From: Caprella mutica
Lineage: Eukaryota; Arthropoda; Malacostraca; Amphipoda; Caprellidae
Reading direction: 5' to 3'
Assembly: GCA_947561585.1 (NCBI GenBank)
Contig: CANNZV010002558.1
Location: 1-64,000 of the forward strand
DNA: 64,000 bases
Part shown: positions 13,366 through 28,100 of the stretch, in pieces
Numbering within the stretch: position 1 is the first letter of the stretch
Layout: every line of letters begins with the position of its first letter
Position numbers and translations under genes: made by a program
Notes under the pieces: generated by a model
Told to the model about the DNA's origin: nothing
The model's database searches: none
Seen by the model: only the letters and a program-made list of their open reading frames with translations

Positions 13366-15491
13366 ATCCTTCGCTGCAAAAAGATCCCTTACTGTAGATA
13401 GATCCTTTGCTGTAGATAGATCCTATGCTCTAGATAGATCCTTTGCTGTAGATAGATCCTTTGCTGTAGATTGATCCTTCGCTGTAAATAGATCCCTTGC
13501 TGTATATATGTCCTTTGCTGTAGATAGATCCTTAGCTGTAGATAGATCCTTTGCTGAAAATTTATCCTTTGTTGTAGTAGATCCTTTGCTGTAGAAAGAT
13601 TCTCAGCTATAGATAGATCCTTTGCTGTAGATAGATCCTTTGCTGTAGATAGATCATTTGTTGTTGATAGATCCTTTGCTGTAAATGAATCCTTTGGCTG
13701 TATAGAGTTCCATTACTGTAGATATATCCTTTGCTATAGATTGATCATTTGCTGTAGATAGATCTTTTGCTGTAGAGAGATACTTTGCTGTTGAAAGATC
13801 CTCTGCTGTAGAAAGATCTTCTGCTGTAAATTGATTCTTTGAAATAGAAAGATCCTTTGCTGTTGACAGATCTTTCGCTGTAGAAAGATCCTTTGGTGTA
13901 GATAGATTCTTTGCTGTAGATAGATCCCTTTCTGTAGATAGATCACTCTGCTGTAGATAGATCATTTGCTGTAGATAGATCCTTTAATGTAGAAAGATCC
14001 TCTGTTGTAGAAAGATCTTTTGCTGTAAGTAGATCATTTGCTGGAGATAGATCCTTTGCTGTTGACAGATCCTGCACTGTAGAAAGATCCTTCGGTGTAG
14101 ATAGATTCTTTGCTGTAGATAGATCCTTTGCTGTAGATAGATCCTTTGCTGTATAGAGTTCCTCTGCTGTAAATAGATCCTTTGTTGTAGATAGATCATT
14201 GGCTTTAGATAGATCCTTTGCTGTAGATAGATCTTTTGCTGTAGATATATCCTTAACTGTAGATAGATCCTTTGCTGTAGATCGATCCTTCGCTGTAAAT
14301 AGATCCTTTGCTGTAGATTGATCCTTCGCTGCAAAAAGATCCCTTACTGTAGATAGATCCTCTGCTGTAGATAGATCCTATGCTGTAGATAGATCCTTTG
14401 CTGTAGATAGATCGTTTGCTGTCGAAAGATCCTTTGTAGTAAATAGCTCCTTTACTGTAGATATATCCCTTATTGTAGATAGATCCTTTGCTGTAGATAG
14501 ATCCTTTCCTGTAGATAGATCCTTTCCTGTAGATAGATCCTTTGCTGTAGATAGAACTTTTGCTGTAAATAGATCTTTTGCTGTAGATAGATCCTTTGCT
14601 GTTTATAGAACCTTTCCTGTAGATTTATCCTTTGCTGTATATAGCTACTTCACTGTAGATAGATCCTTTGCTGTGGACAGATCCTTTGCAGTAAATAGAT
14701 CCTTTACTGTAGATAGATCCTTTGCTGTTGATAGATCCTTAACTGTAGATTAATCCTTTGCTGTAGATAGATCCTTTGCAGTAGATAAATCCTTGACTGT
14801 AGATAGATCCTTTGCTGTAGATAGATCCTTTGCTGTAGATAGATCGTTTGCTGTAGATCGATCCTTCGCTGTAAATAGATCCTTTGCTGTAGATTGATCC
14901 TTCGCTGCAAAAAGATCCCTTACTGTAGATGGATCCTTTGCTGTAGATTGATCCTATGCTGTAGATAGATCCTTTGCTGTAGTTAGATCCTTTTCTGTAG
15001 ATTGATCCTTCGCTGTAAGTAGATCCCTTACTGTATATAGGTCTTTTGCTGTAGATAGATCCTTAACTGTAGATAGATAATCTGCTGAAGATAGATCCTT
15101 TGCTGTATTAGATCCTTTGCTGTAGATTCTATTCTCCGCTATGATTAGATCCTTTGCTGTAGATAGATCATTTGTTGTAGATAGATCCTTTGCTGTAAAT
15201 GAATCCTTTGGCTGTATAGAGTTCCATTACTGTAGATATATCCTTTGCTATATATTGATCATTTGCTGTAGATAGATCTTTTGCTGTAGATAGATCCTTT
15301 GCTGTAGATAGATCCTTTGCTTAAGATAGATCCTTAACTGTAGATTGATCCTTTGCTGTAGATAGATCCTTTGCAGTAGATAAATCCTTGATTGTAGATA
15401 GATCCTTTGCTGTAGATAGATCCTTTGCTGTAGATAGATCCTTTGCTGTATATCGATTCTTCGCTGTAAATAGATCCTTTGCTGTAGATTA
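13366..15491 (+). repeat. Linker satellite block between U2 and U3
   Basis: This interrupts the 5-kb series. Part near 13,654-14,334 matches 21,772-22,452 (offset 8,118) and 1,150-1,500 (offset 12,834). The part from 14,411 matches 2,297 onward (offset 12,114-12,115, rising to about 12,150 after a 36-bp difference near 15,380). It is a mosaic of material found at both ends of the left region, so it was probably placed here by segmental duplication or unequal exchange and not inherited with the 5-kb unit. It contains no gene. Confidence 0.8.
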
Positions 15492-15870
15492 ATCCTTCGC
15501 TGCAAAAAGATCCCTTACTGTAGATAGATCCTTTGCTGTAGATAGATCCTATGCTGTAGATAAATCCTTTGCTGTAGATAGATCCTTTGCTGTAGTTTGA
15601 TCCTTCGCTGTAAATAGATCCCTTACTGTAGATAGGTCCTTTGCTGTAGATAGATCCTTTGCTCTAGATAGATCCTTTGCTGAAAATAGATCCTTTTCTG
15701 TAGTTGATCCTTTGCTGTATAAAGATTCTCCACTATGAATAGATCCATTGCTGTTGATAGATCCTTTGTTGTAGATAGAGCCTTGGCTGTTAATGGATCC
15801 TTTGGCTGTATAGAGTTCCTTTACTGTAGATATATCCTTTGCTATAGATTGATCATTTGCTGTAGATAGA

Positions 15871-16231
15871 TCCTTAGCTGTAGATAGATCCTTTGCTGTA
15901 AATAGATCACATATTGTAGATAGATCCTTTGCTGTAGATAGATCCTTAGCTGTAGATAGATCCTTTGCTGTAAATAGATCACATATTGTAGATAGATCCT
16001 TTGCTGTAGATAGATCCTATTCCGTAGAAAGATCCTTTGCTGAAGATAGATCCTTTGCTGTAGAAAGATTCTCCGCTATAAATAGATCCTTTGCTGTAAA
16101 TAGATCACATATTGTAGATAGATCCTTTGCTGTAGATAGATCCTATTCCGTAGAAAGATCCTTTGCTGAAGATAGATCCTTTGCTGTAGAAAGATTCTCC
16201 GCTATAAATAGATCCACTGCTGTGGATAGAC
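15871..16231 (+). repeat. Nested 72-bp and 126-bp tandem duplications in U3
   Basis: The unit pair CACATATTGTAGATAG occurs at 15,908, 15,980 and 16,106, spaced 72 bp (4 units) and 126 bp (7 units). The last two copies share the private variant TATTCCGTAG, where the rest of the array has TATTCTGTAG. The 126-bp duplication is therefore recent and came after that C mutation. Neither U1 nor U2 has these extra copies. Confidence 0.88.
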
Positions 16232-16467
16232 ACTTTGTTGTAGATAGATCCTTTGCTGTAAATGGATCCTTTGGCTGTATAGAGTTCCTTTACTGTAGAT
16301 ATATCATTTGCTATAGATTCATCATTAGCTGTAGATAGATCCTTAGCTGTAGATAGATCCTTTGCTGTAAATAGATCACATAATGTAGATAGATCCTTTG
16401 CTGTAGATAGATCTTTTGTAGTAGATAGATCATTTATCGTAGATTGATCCTTTGCTGTAAATAGATC

Positions 16468-16611
16468 TAAGATCCTTTGCTATTAATAAATGAAAAATCC
16501 TTTCCCGTAGATAGATCCTTTGTAGTAGATAGATCATTTATCGTAGATTGATCCTTTGCTGTAAATAGATCTAAGATCCTTTGCTATTAATAAATGAAAA
16601 ATCCTTTCCCG
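16468..16611 (+). repeat. 104-bp duplication of an AT-rich insert
   Basis: Two type-a inserts at 16,468-16,507 and 16,572-16,611 are exactly 104 bp apart. This is not a multiple of 18 (5 units plus 14 bp), so the duplication carried the off-phase insert with it. The corresponding positions in U1 (4,228) and U2 (9,211) have a single insert, so this is specific to U3. Confidence 0.88.
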
Positions 16612-19600
16612 TAGATAGATCCTTTGCTGTAAAGAGATCCTTTGCTGTAGGAAGATCCTCTGCTGTAGAAAGATCTTCTGCTGTAAATAGATCTTTTGCA
16701 GTAGAAAGATCCTTTATTGTTGACAGATCTTTCGCTGTAGAAAGATCCTTTGGTAAAGATAGATTCTTTGCTGTAGATAGATCCCTTACTGTAGATAGAT
16801 CACTTTGCTGTAGATAGATCATTTGCTGTAGATAGATCCTTTAATGTAGAAAGATCCTTTGTTGTAAAAAGATCTTTTGCTGTAAATAGATCATTTGCTG
16901 TAGATAGATCATTTGTTGTTGACAGATCCCGCACTGTAGAAATATCCTTTGGTGTAGATAGATTCTTTGCTGTAGATAGATCCCTTACTGCAGATAGATT
17001 ACTTTGCTGTAGATAGATCCTTTGCTGTAGATTGATCCTTTGCTGTATAAAGTTCCTCTGCTGTAATTAGATCCTTTGTTGTAGATAGATCATTGGCATT
17101 AGATAGATCCTTTGCTGTAGATAGATCCTTTGCTTAAGATAGATCCTTAACTGTATATTGATACTTTGCTGTAGATAGATCCTTTGCAGTAGATAAATCC
17201 TTGACTGTAGATAGATCCTTTGCTGTAGATAGATCCTTTGCTGTAGATAGATCCTTTGCTGTAGATAGATCCTTTGCTGTAGATAGATCCTTTGCTTAAG
17301 ATAGATCCTTAACTATAGATCAATCCTTTGCTGTAGATAGATTCTTTTCAGTAGATAAATCCTTGATTGTAGATAGATCCTTTGCTGTAGATAGATCCTT
17401 TTCTGTATATCGATTCTTCGCTGTAAATAGATCCTTTGCTGTAGATTAATCCTTCGCTGCAAAAAGATCCCTTACTGTAGATAGATCCTTTGCTGTAGAT
17501 AGATCCTATGCTGTAGATAAATCCTTTGCTGTAGATAGATCCTTTGCTGTAGTTTGATCCTTCGCTGTAAATAGATCCCTTACTGTAGATAGGTCCTTTG
17601 CTGTAGATAGATCCTTTGCTCTAGATAGATCCTTTGCTGAAAATAGATCCTTTTCTGTAGTTGATCCTTTGCTGTAGAAAGATTCTCCACTATGAATAGA
17701 TCCATTGCTGTGGATAGATCCTTTGTTGTAGATAGAGCCTTTGCTGTAAATGGATACTTTGGCTGTATAGAGTTCCTTTACTGTAGATATATCCTTTGCT
17801 ATAGATTGATCATTTGCTGTAGATAGATCCTTAGCTGTAGATAGATCCTTTGCTGTAAATAGATCACATATTGTAGATAGATCCTTTGCTGTAGATAGAT
17901 CCTATTCTGTAGAAAGATCCTTTGCTGAAGATAGATCCTTTGCTGTAGAAAGATTCTCCGCTATAAATAGATCCACTGCTGTGGATAGATACTTTGTTGT
18001 AGATAGATCCTTTGCTGTAAATGGATCCTTTGGCTGTATAGAGTTCCTTTACTGTAGATATATCATTTGCTATCGATTCATCATTAGCTGTAGATAGATT
18101 CTTAGCTGTAGATAGATCCTTTGCTGTAAATAGATCACATAATGTAGATAGATCCTTTGCTGTAGATAGATCCTATTCTGTAGAAAGATCCTTTGCTGAA
18201 GATAGATCCTTCGCTGTAGATTGATCCATTGCTGTAGATAGATCCTTTAATGTAGATAGATCCTTTGCTGTAGATAGATCTTTTGTAGTAGATAGATCAT
18301 TTATCGTAGATTGATCCTTTGTTGTAAATAGATCTAAGATCCTTTGCTATAAATAAATGAAAAATCCTTTCCCGTAGATAGATCCTTTGCTGTAAAGAAA
18401 TCCTTTGCTGTAGGAAGATCCTCTGCTGTAGAAAGATCTTCTGCTGTAAATAGATCTTTTGCAGTAGAAAGATCCTTTATTGTTGACAGATCTTTCGCTG
18501 TAGAAAGATCCTTTGGTAAAGATAGATTCTTTGCTGTAGATAGATCCCTTACTGTAGATAGATCACTTTGCTGTAGATAGATCATTTGCTGTAGATAGAT
18601 CCTTTAATGTAGAAAGATCCTTTGTTGTAAAAAGATCTTTTGCTGTAAATAGATCATTTGCTGTAGATAGATCATTTGCTGTTGACAGATCCCGCACTGT
18701 AGAAATATCCTTTGGTGTAGATAGATTCTTTGCTATAGATAGATCCCTTACTGCAGATAGATTACTTTGCTGTAGAAAGATCCTTTGCTGTAGATTGATC
18801 CTTTGCTGTATAAAGTTCCTCTGCTGTAATTAGATCCTTTGTTGTAGATAGATCATTGGCATTAGATAGATCCTTTGCTGTAGATAGATCCTTTGCTTAA
18901 GATAGATCATTAACTGTATATTGATTCTTTGCTGTAGATAGATCCTTTGCAGTAGATAAATCCTTGACTGTAGATAGATCCTTTGCTGTAGATAGATCGT
19001 TTGCTGTAGATAGATACTTTGCTGTAGATCGATCCTTCGCTGTAAATAGATCCATTGCTGTAGATTGATCCTTCGCTGCAAAAAGATCCCTTACTGTAGA
19101 TAGATCCTTTGCTGTAGATAGATCCTATGCTCAAGATAGATCCTTTGCTGTAGATAGATCCTTTGCTGTAGATTGATCCTTCGCTGTAAATAGATCCCTT
19201 ACTGTATATATGTCCTTTGCTGTAGATAGATCCTTAGCTGTAGATAGATCCTTAGCTGTAGATAAATCCTTTGCTGAAAATTTATCCTTTGTTGTAGTAG
19301 ATCCTTTGCTGTAGAAAGATTCTCCGCTATAGATAGATCCTTTGCTGTAGATAGATCATTTGTTGTAGATAGATCCTTTGCTGTAAATGAATCCTTTGGC
19401 TGTATAGAGTTCCATTACTGTAGATATATCCTTTGCTATAGATTGATCATTTGCTGTAGATAGATCTTTTGCTGTAGATAGATTCTTTGTTGTGAATAGA
19501 GCACATATTGTAGAAAGATGCTTTGCTGTAGATAGATCCTATTCTGTAGAAAGATCCTTTGCTGAAGATAGATCCTTTGCTGTAGATGGATCCTTTGCTG

Positions 19601-20798
19601 TAGATAAATCCTTTGCTGTAGATAGATCCTTTGCTGTAGATAGATACTTTCCTGTAGATAGATCCTTTCCTGTAGATAGATCCTTTGCAGAATATAGAAC
19701 TTTTGCTGTAAATAGATCTTTTGCTGCAGATAGATCCTTTGCTGTTGATAGATCCTTAACTGTAGATGGATCATTTGCTGTATATAGTTCATTTACTGTA
19801 GATAGATCCTTCGCTGTAGATAGATCCTCTGCTGTTTATAGATTCTTTTCTGAACATATATTCTTTGCTGTAGATAGATTATTTGTTGTAGATAGATCCT
19901 TTACTGTCGATAGATCCTTTGCTGTAGATAGATCTTTTGCTGTAGATAGATGCTTTGCTGTAGATAGATCCCTTACTGCAGATAGATTACCTTGCTGTAG
20001 ATAGATCCTTTGCTGTAGATTGATCCTTTGCTGTATAAAGTTTCTCTGCTGTAATTAAATCTTTTGTTGTACATAGATCATTGGCTTTAGATAGATCCTT
20101 CGCTGTAGATAAATCCTTTTCTGTAGGTAGATCCTTTTCTGTTGATAGATCCATTACTGTTGATAAAACCTTTGCTGTTGATAGATCCCATACTGTAAAT
20201 AGATCCTTTGCTGTAGAGAGATACTTTGCTGTAGAAAGATCCTCTGCTGTAGAAAGATCTTCTGCTGTAAATAGATTCTTTGAAATAGAAAGATCCTTTG
20301 CTGTTGACAGATCTTTCGCTGTAAAAAGATCCTTTGGTGTAGATAGATTCTTTGCTGTAGATAGATCCCTTTCTGTAGACAGATCACTCTGCTGTAGATA
20401 GATCATTTGCTGTTGACAGATCCCGCACTGTAGAAATATCCTTTGGTGTAGATAGATTCTTTGCTGTAGATAGATCCCTTACTGCAGATAGATTACTTTG
20501 CTGTAGATAGATCCTTTGCAGTAGATTGATCCTTTGCTGTATAAAGTTCCTCTGCTGTAATTAGATCCTTTGTTGTAGATAGATCATTGGCATTAGATAG
20601 ATCCTTTGCTGTAGATAGATCCTTTGCTTAAGATAGATCCTTAACTGTATATTGATACTTTGCTGTAGATAGATCCTTTGCAGTAGATAAATCCTTGACT
20701 GTAGATAGATCCTTTGCTGTAGATAGATCCTTTGCTGTAGATAGATCCTTTGCTGTAGATCGATCCTTCGCTGTAAATAGATCCATTGCTGTAGATTG

Positions 20799-23700
20799 AT
20801 CCTTCGCTGCAAAAAGATCCCTTACTGTAGATAGATCCTTTGCTGTAGATAGATCCTATGCTCTAGATAGATCCTTTGCTGTAGATAGATCCTTTGCTGT
20901 AGATTGATCCTTCGCTGTAAATAGATCCCTTGCTGTATATATGTCCTTTGCTGTTGATAGATCCTTAGCTGTAGATAGATCCTTTGCTGAAAATTTATCC
21001 TTTGTTGTAGTAGATCCTTTGCTGTAGAAAGATTCTCCGCTATAGATAAATCCTTTGCTGTAGATAGATCCTTTGCTGTAGATAGATCATTTGTTGTAGA
21101 TAGATCCTTTGCTGTAAATGAATCCTTTGGCTGTATAGAGTTCCATTACTGTAGATATATCCTTTGCTATAGATTGATCATTTGCTGTAGATAGATCTTT
21201 TGCTGTAGATAGATCCTTTGTTGTGAATAGAGCACATATTGTAGAAAGATCCTTTGCTGTAGATAGATCCTATTCTGTAGAAAGATCCTTTGCTGAAGAT
21301 AGATCCTTTGCTGTAGATGGATCCTTTGCTGTAGATAAATCCTTTGCTGTAGATAGATCCTTTGCTGTAGATAGATACTTTCCTGTAGATATATCTTTTC
21401 CTGTAGATAGATCCTTTGCAGAATATATAATTTTTGCTGTTAATAGATCTTTTGCTGTAGATAGATCCTTTGCTGTTGATAGATCCTTAACTGTAGATGG
21501 ATCATTTGCTGTATATAGTTCATTTACTGTAGATAGATCCTTCGCTGTAGATAGATTCTTTGTTGTAGATAGATCCTTTACTGTCGATAGATCCTTTGAT
21601 GTAGATAGATCTTTTGCTGTAGATAGATGCTTTGCTGTAGATAGATCCCTTACTGCAGATAGATTACTTTGCTGTAGATAGATCCTTTGCTGTAGATTGA
21701 TCCTTTTCTGTATAAAGTTTCTCTGCTGTAATTAGATCCTTTGTTGTACATAGATCAATGGCTTTAGATAGATCCTTCGCTGTAGATAAATCCTTTTCTG
21801 TAGATAGATCCTTTTCTGTTGATAGATCCATTACTGTTGATAAAACCTTTGCTGTTGATAGATCCCATACTGTAAATAGATCCTTTGCTGTAGAGAGATA
21901 CTTTGCTGTTGAAAGATCCTCTGCTCCAGAAAGATCTTCTGCTGTAAATTGATTCTTTGAAATAGAAAGATCCTTTGCTGTTGACAGATCTTTCGCTGTA
22001 GAAAGATCCTTTGGTGTAGATAGATTCTTTGCTGTAGATAGATCCCTTTCTGTAGATAGATCACTCTGCTGTAGATAGATCATTTGCTGTAGATAGATCC
22101 TTTAATGTAGAAAGATCCTCTGTTGTAGAAAGATCTTTTGCTGTAAGTAGATCATTTGCTGGAGATAGATCCTTTGCTGTTGACAGATCCTGCACTGTAG
22201 AAAGATCCTTCGGTGTAGATAGATTCTTTGCTGTAGATAGATCCTTTGCTGTAGATAGATCCTTTGCTGTATAAAGTTCCTCTGCTGTAAATAGATCCTT
22301 TGTTGTAGATAGATCATTGGCTTTGGATAGATCCTTTGCTGTAGATAGATCTTTTTCTGTAGATATATCCTTAACTTTAGATAGATCCTTTGCTGTAGAT
22401 CGATCCTTCGCTGTAAATAGATCCTTTGCTGTAGATTGATCCTTCGCTGCAAAAAGATCCCTTACTGTAGATAAATCCTCTGCTGTAGATAGATCCTATG
22501 CTGTAGATAGATCCTTCGCTGTAGATAGATCCTTTGCTATAGATTGATCCTTCGCTGTAAATAGATCCTTTACTGTAGATAGGTCATTTGCTGTAGATAG
22601 ATCCTTTGCTGTAGATAGATCCTTTGCTGAAGATAGATCCTTTGCTGTAGTAGATCCTTTGCTGTAGATAGATCCTTTGCTGTAGATAGATCCTTTGTTG
22701 TAGGTAGATCCTTTGCTGTAAATGGATCCTCTGGCTGTATAGAGTTCCTTTACTGTAGATATATTCTTTGCTATAGATTGATCATTTGCTGTAGATAGAT
22801 CCTTTGCTGTAGATAGTTCCTATTCTGTAGAAAGATCCTTTGCTGAAGATAGATCCTTTGCTGTAGATGGATCCTTTGCTGTAGATAAATCCTTTGCTGT
22901 AGATAGATCCTTTGCTGTAGATAGATACTTTCCTGTAGATAGATCCTTTGCTGTAGATAGATCCTTTGCAGAATATAGAACTTTTGCTGTTACTATATCT
23001 TTTGCTGTATATAGATCCTTTGCTCTTGATAGATCCTTGACTGTAGATAGATGATTTGCTGTAGATGGATCCTTTGATGTAGATAGAACCTTTACTGTCG
23101 ATAGATCCCTTGCTGTAGATAGATCCTTTGAAGTAGATAGATGCTTTGCTGTAGATAGATCCTTTGCCGAGGATAGAGCCTTTACTGTAGATATATTTTT
23201 TGCTGTAGATAGATTCTTTGTTGTAGATAGATCGTTTGCTGTCGAAAGATCCTTTGTAGTAGATAGATCTTTTACTGTAGATATATCCCTTATTGTAGAT
23301 AGATCCTTTGCTGTAGATAGATCCTTTCCTGTAGATAGATCCTTTCCTGTAGATAGATCCTTTGCTGTAGATAGAACTTTTGCTGTAAATAGATCTTTTG
23401 CTGTAGATAGATCCTTTGCTGTTTATAGAACCTTTCCTGAAGATTTATCCTTAGCTGTATATAGCTACTTTACTGTAGATAGATCCTTTGCTGTGGACAG
23501 ATCCTTTGCAGTAAATAGATCCTTTACTGTAGATAGATCCTTTGCTGTTGATAGATCCTTAACTGTAGATGGATCATTTGCTGTATATAGTTCATTTACT
23601 GTAGATAGATCTTTCGCTGTAGATAGATCCTCTGCTGTTTATAGATTCTTTTCTGAACATATATTCTTTGCTGTAGATATATTCTTTATTGTAGATAGAT

Positions 23701-25998
23701 CCTTTACTGTCGATAGATCCTTTGCTGTAGATAGATCTTTTGCTGTAGATAGATGATTTGCTGTAGATAGATCCCTTACTGCAGATAGATTACTTTGCTG
23801 TAGATAGATCCTTTGCTGTAGATTGATCCTTTGCTGTATAAAGTTCCTCTGCTGTAATTAGATCCTTTGTTGTAGATAGATCATTGGCTTTAGATAGATC
23901 CTTTGCTGTAGATAGATCCTTTTCTGTAGATAGATCCTTTTCTGTTGATAGATCCATTACTGTTGATAAAACCTTTGCTGTTGATAGATCCCATACTGTA
24001 AATAGATCCTTTGCTGTAGAGAGATACTTTGCTGTAGAAAGATCCTCTGCTGTAGAAAGATCTTCTGCTGTAAATAGATTCTTTGCAGTAGAAAGATCCT
24101 TTGCTGTTGACAGATCTTTCGCTGTAGAAAGATCCTTTGATGTAGATAGATTGTTTGCTGTAGATAGATCCCTTTCTGTAGATAGATCACTCTGCTGTAG
24201 ATAAATCATTTGCTGTAGATAGATCCTTTAATGTAGAAAGATCCTCTGTTGTAGAAAGATCTTTTGCTGTAAATAGATCATTTGCTGGAGATAGATCCTT
24301 TGCTGTAGATAGATCCTTTGCTGTAAATAGATCACATAATGTAGATAGATCCTTTGCTGTAGATAGATCCTATTCTGTAGAAAGATCCTTTGCTGAAGAT
24401 AGATCCTTCGCTATAGATTGATCCATTGCTGTAGATAGATCCTTTAATGTAGATAGATCCTTTGCTGTAGATAGATCTTTTATAGTAGATAGATCATTTA
24501 TCGTAGATTGATCCTTTGCTGTAAATAGATCTAAGATCCTTTGCTATAAATAAATGAAAAATCCTTTCCCGTAGATAGATCCTTTGCTGTAAAGAGATCC
24601 TTTGCTGTAGAAAGATCCTCTGCTGTAGAAAGATCTTCTGCTGTAAATTGATCTTTTGCAGTAGAAAGATCCTTTGTTGTTGACAGATCTTTCGCTGTAG
24701 AAAGATCCTTTGGTGTAGATAGATTCTTTGCTGTAGATAGATCCCTTACTGTAGATAGATCACTTTGCTGTAGATAGATCATTTGCTGAAGATAGATCCT
24801 TTAATGTAGAAAGATCCTTTGTTGTAAAAAGATCTTTTGCTGTAAATAGATCATTTGCTGTAGATAGATCATTTGCTGTTGACAGATCCCGCACTGTAGA
24901 AATATCCTTTGGTGTAGATAGATTCTGTGCTGTAGATAGATCCCTTACTGCAGATAGATTACTTTGCTGTAGATAGATCCTTTGCAGTAGATTGATCCTT
25001 TGCTGTATAAAGTTCCTCTGCTGTAATTAGATCCTTTGATGTAGATAGATCATTGGCATTAGATAGATCCTTTGCTGTAGATAGATCCTTTGCTTAAGAT
25101 AGATCCTTAACTGTATATTGATACTTTGCTGTAGATAGATCCTTTGCAGTAGATAAATCCTTGACTGTAGATAGATCCTTTGCTGTAGATAGATCCTTTG
25201 CTGTAGATAGATCCTTTGCTGTAGATCGATCCTTCGCTGTAAATAGATCCATTGCTGTAGATTGATCCTTCGCTGCAAAAAGATCCCTTACTGTAGATAG
25301 ATCCTTTGCTGTAGATAGATCTTATGCTCTAGATAGATCCTTTGCTGTAGATAGATCCTTTGCTGTAGATTGATCCTTCGCTGTAAATAGATCCCTTGCT
25401 GTATACATGTCCTTTGCTGTAGATAGATCCTTAGCTGTAGATAGATCCTTTGCTGAAAATTTATCCTTTGTTGTAGTAGATCCTTTGCTGTAGAAAGATT
25501 CTCCGCTATAGATAGATCCTTTGCTGTAGATAGATCATTTGTTGTAGATAGATCCTTTGCTGTAAATGAATCCTTTGGCTGTATAGAGTTCCATTACTGT
25601 AGATATATCCTTTGCTATAGATTGATCATTTGCTGTAGATAGATCTTTTGCTGTAGATAGATCCTTTGTTGTGAACAGAGCACATATTGTAGAAAGATCC
25701 TTTGCTGTAGATAGATCCTATTCTGTAGAAAGATCCTTTGCTGAAGATAGATCCTTTGCTGTAGATGGATCCTTTGCTGTAGATAAATCCTTTGCTGTAG
25801 ATAGATCCTTTGCTGTAGATAGATACTTTCCTGTAGATATATCCTTTCCTGTAGATAGATCCTTTGCAGAATATAGAATTTTTGCTGTTAATTGATCTTT
25901 TGCTGTAGATAGATCCTTTGCTGTTGATAGATCCTTAACTATAGATGGATCATTTGCTGTATATAGTTCATTTACTGTAGATAGATCCTTCGCTGTAG
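20799..25998 (+). repeat. Mosaic satellite block joining left and middle regions
   Basis: This is 18-bp units only. GAGCAC markers are at 21,230 and 25,678, and a single type-a insert at 24,532-24,571. The stretch 25,027-25,278 matches 20,561-20,812 (offset 4,466), and 22,102-22,452 matches 13,984-14,334. From about 22.9 kb the variant set changes: the series with GATGTAGATAG, GAAGTAGATAG and GAGGATAGAGCC, typical of the middle region, appears at 23.0-23.3 kb. This looks like a transition zone. The internal boundaries are uncertain. Confidence 0.75.
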
Positions 25999-28100
25999 AT
26001 AGATCCTTTTTTGTAGGTAAATCCTTTGCTGTAGATAGATCCTTTGCAGAATATAGAACTTTTGCTGTTACTATATTTTTTGCTGTATATAGATCCTTAG
26101 CTCTTGATAGATCCTTGACTGTAGATAGATCATTTGCTGTAGATGGATCCTTTGATGTAGATAGATCCTTTACTGTCGATAGATCCCTTGCTGTAGATAG
26201 ATAATTGAAGTAGATAGATGCTTTGCTGTAGATAGATCCTTTGCTGAGGATAGAGCCTTTACTGTAGATATATTTTTTGCTGTAAATAGATTCTTTGTTG
26301 TAGATAGATCGTTTGCTGTCGAAAGATCCTTTGTAGTAGATAGATCCTTTACTGTAGATATATCCCTTATTGTAGATAGATCCTTTGCTGTAGATAGATC
26401 CTTTCCTGTAGATAGATCCTTTCCTGTAGGTAGATCCTTTGCTGTAGATAGAACTTTTGCTGTAAATAGATCTTTTGCTGTAGATAGATCCTTTGCTGTT
26501 TATAGAACCTTTCCTGTAGATTTATCCTTAGCTGTATATAGCTACTTTCCTGTAGATAGATCCTTTGCTGTAGATAGATCCTTTGCAGAATATAGAACTT
26601 TTGCTGTTACTATATCTTTTGCTGTATATAGATCCTTTGCTCTTGATAGATCCTTGACTGTAGATAGATCATTTGCTGTAGATGGATCCTTTGATGTAGA
26701 TAGATCTTCTACTGTCGATAGATCCCTTGCTGTAGATAGATCCTTTGAGGTAGATAGATGCTTTGCTGTAGATAGATCCTTTGCTGAGGATAGAGCCTTT
26801 ACTGTAGATATATTTTTTGCTGTAGATAGATTCTTTGTTGTAGATAGATCGTTTGCTGTCGAAAGATCCTTTGTAGTAGATAGATTCTTTACTGTAGATA
26901 TATCCCTTATTGTAGATAGATCTTTGCTGTAGATAGATCCTTTCCTGTAGTTAGATCTTTTCCTGTAGATAGATCCTTTCCTGTAGATAGACCTTTTGCT
27001 GTAAATAGATCTTTTGCTGTAGATAGATCCTTTGCTGTTTATAGAACCTTTCCTGTAGATTTATCCTTAGCTGTATATAGCTACTTTACTGTAGATAGAT
27101 CCTTTGCTGTGGACAGATCCTTTGCAGTAAATAGATCCTTTACTGTAGATAGATCCTTTGCTCTTGATAGATCCTTAACTGTAGATGGATCATTTGTTGG
27201 TTATAGTTCATTTACTGTAGATAGATCCTTCGCTGTAGATAGATCCTCTGCTGTTTATAGATTCTTTTCTGAACATATATTCTTTGCTGTAGATATATTC
27301 TTTGTTGTAGATAGATCCTTTACTGTCGATAGATCCTTTGCTGTAGATAGATCTTTCGCTGTAGATAGATGCTTTGCTGTAGATAGATCCCTTACTGCAG
27401 ATAGATTTCTTTGCTGTAGATAGATCCTTTGCTGTAGATTGATCCTTTGCTGTATAAAGTTCCTCTGCTGTAATTAGATCCTTTGTTGTAGATAGATCAT
27501 TGGCTTTAGATAGATCCTTTGCTGTAGATAGATCCTTTCCTGTAGATAGATCCTTTTCTGTTGATAGATCCATTACTGTTGATAAAACCTTTGCTGTTGA
27601 TAGATCCCATACTGTAAATAGATCCTTTGCTGTAGAGAGATACTTTGCTGTAGAAGGATCCTCTGCTGTAGAAAGATCTTCTGCTGTAAATAGATTCTTT
27701 GCAGTAGAAAGATCCTTTGCTGTTGACAGATCTTTCGCTGTAGAATGATCCTTTGGTATAAATAGATTCTTTGCTGTAGATAGATCCCTTTCTGTGGATA
27801 GATCACTCTGCTGTAGATAGATCATTTGCTGTAGATAGATCACTCTGCTGTAGATAGATCATTTGCTGTAGATAGATCCTTTAATGTAGAAAGATCCTCT
27901 ATTGTAGAAAGATCTTTTTCTGTAAATAGATCATTTGCTGGAGATAGATCCTTTACTGTCGATAGATCCCTTGCTGTAGATAGATCCTTTGATGTAGATA
28001 GATTCTTTGCTGTTGATAGATTCTTTTTTGTTGATAGATCCTTTGTTGTAGAAAGATCTTTTGTGGTAGATAGATCATTTATTGTGGATAGATCCTTTGC

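Larger units (their letters stand above)
15492..20798 (+). repeat. 5-kb higher-order repeat, copy U3, with local expansions
   Basis: This is the third copy, 5,307 bp. Markers correspond to U2 at offsets of about 7,343-7,451: type-a inserts at 16,572 and 18,335, and the GAGCAC marker at 19,499. The excess over U1 and U2 is explained by local duplications of 72, 126 and 104 bp near 15.9-16.6 kb (302 bp in total). Removing them gives about 5,005 bp, close to the other two copies. It is otherwise plain satellite. Confidence 0.86.
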
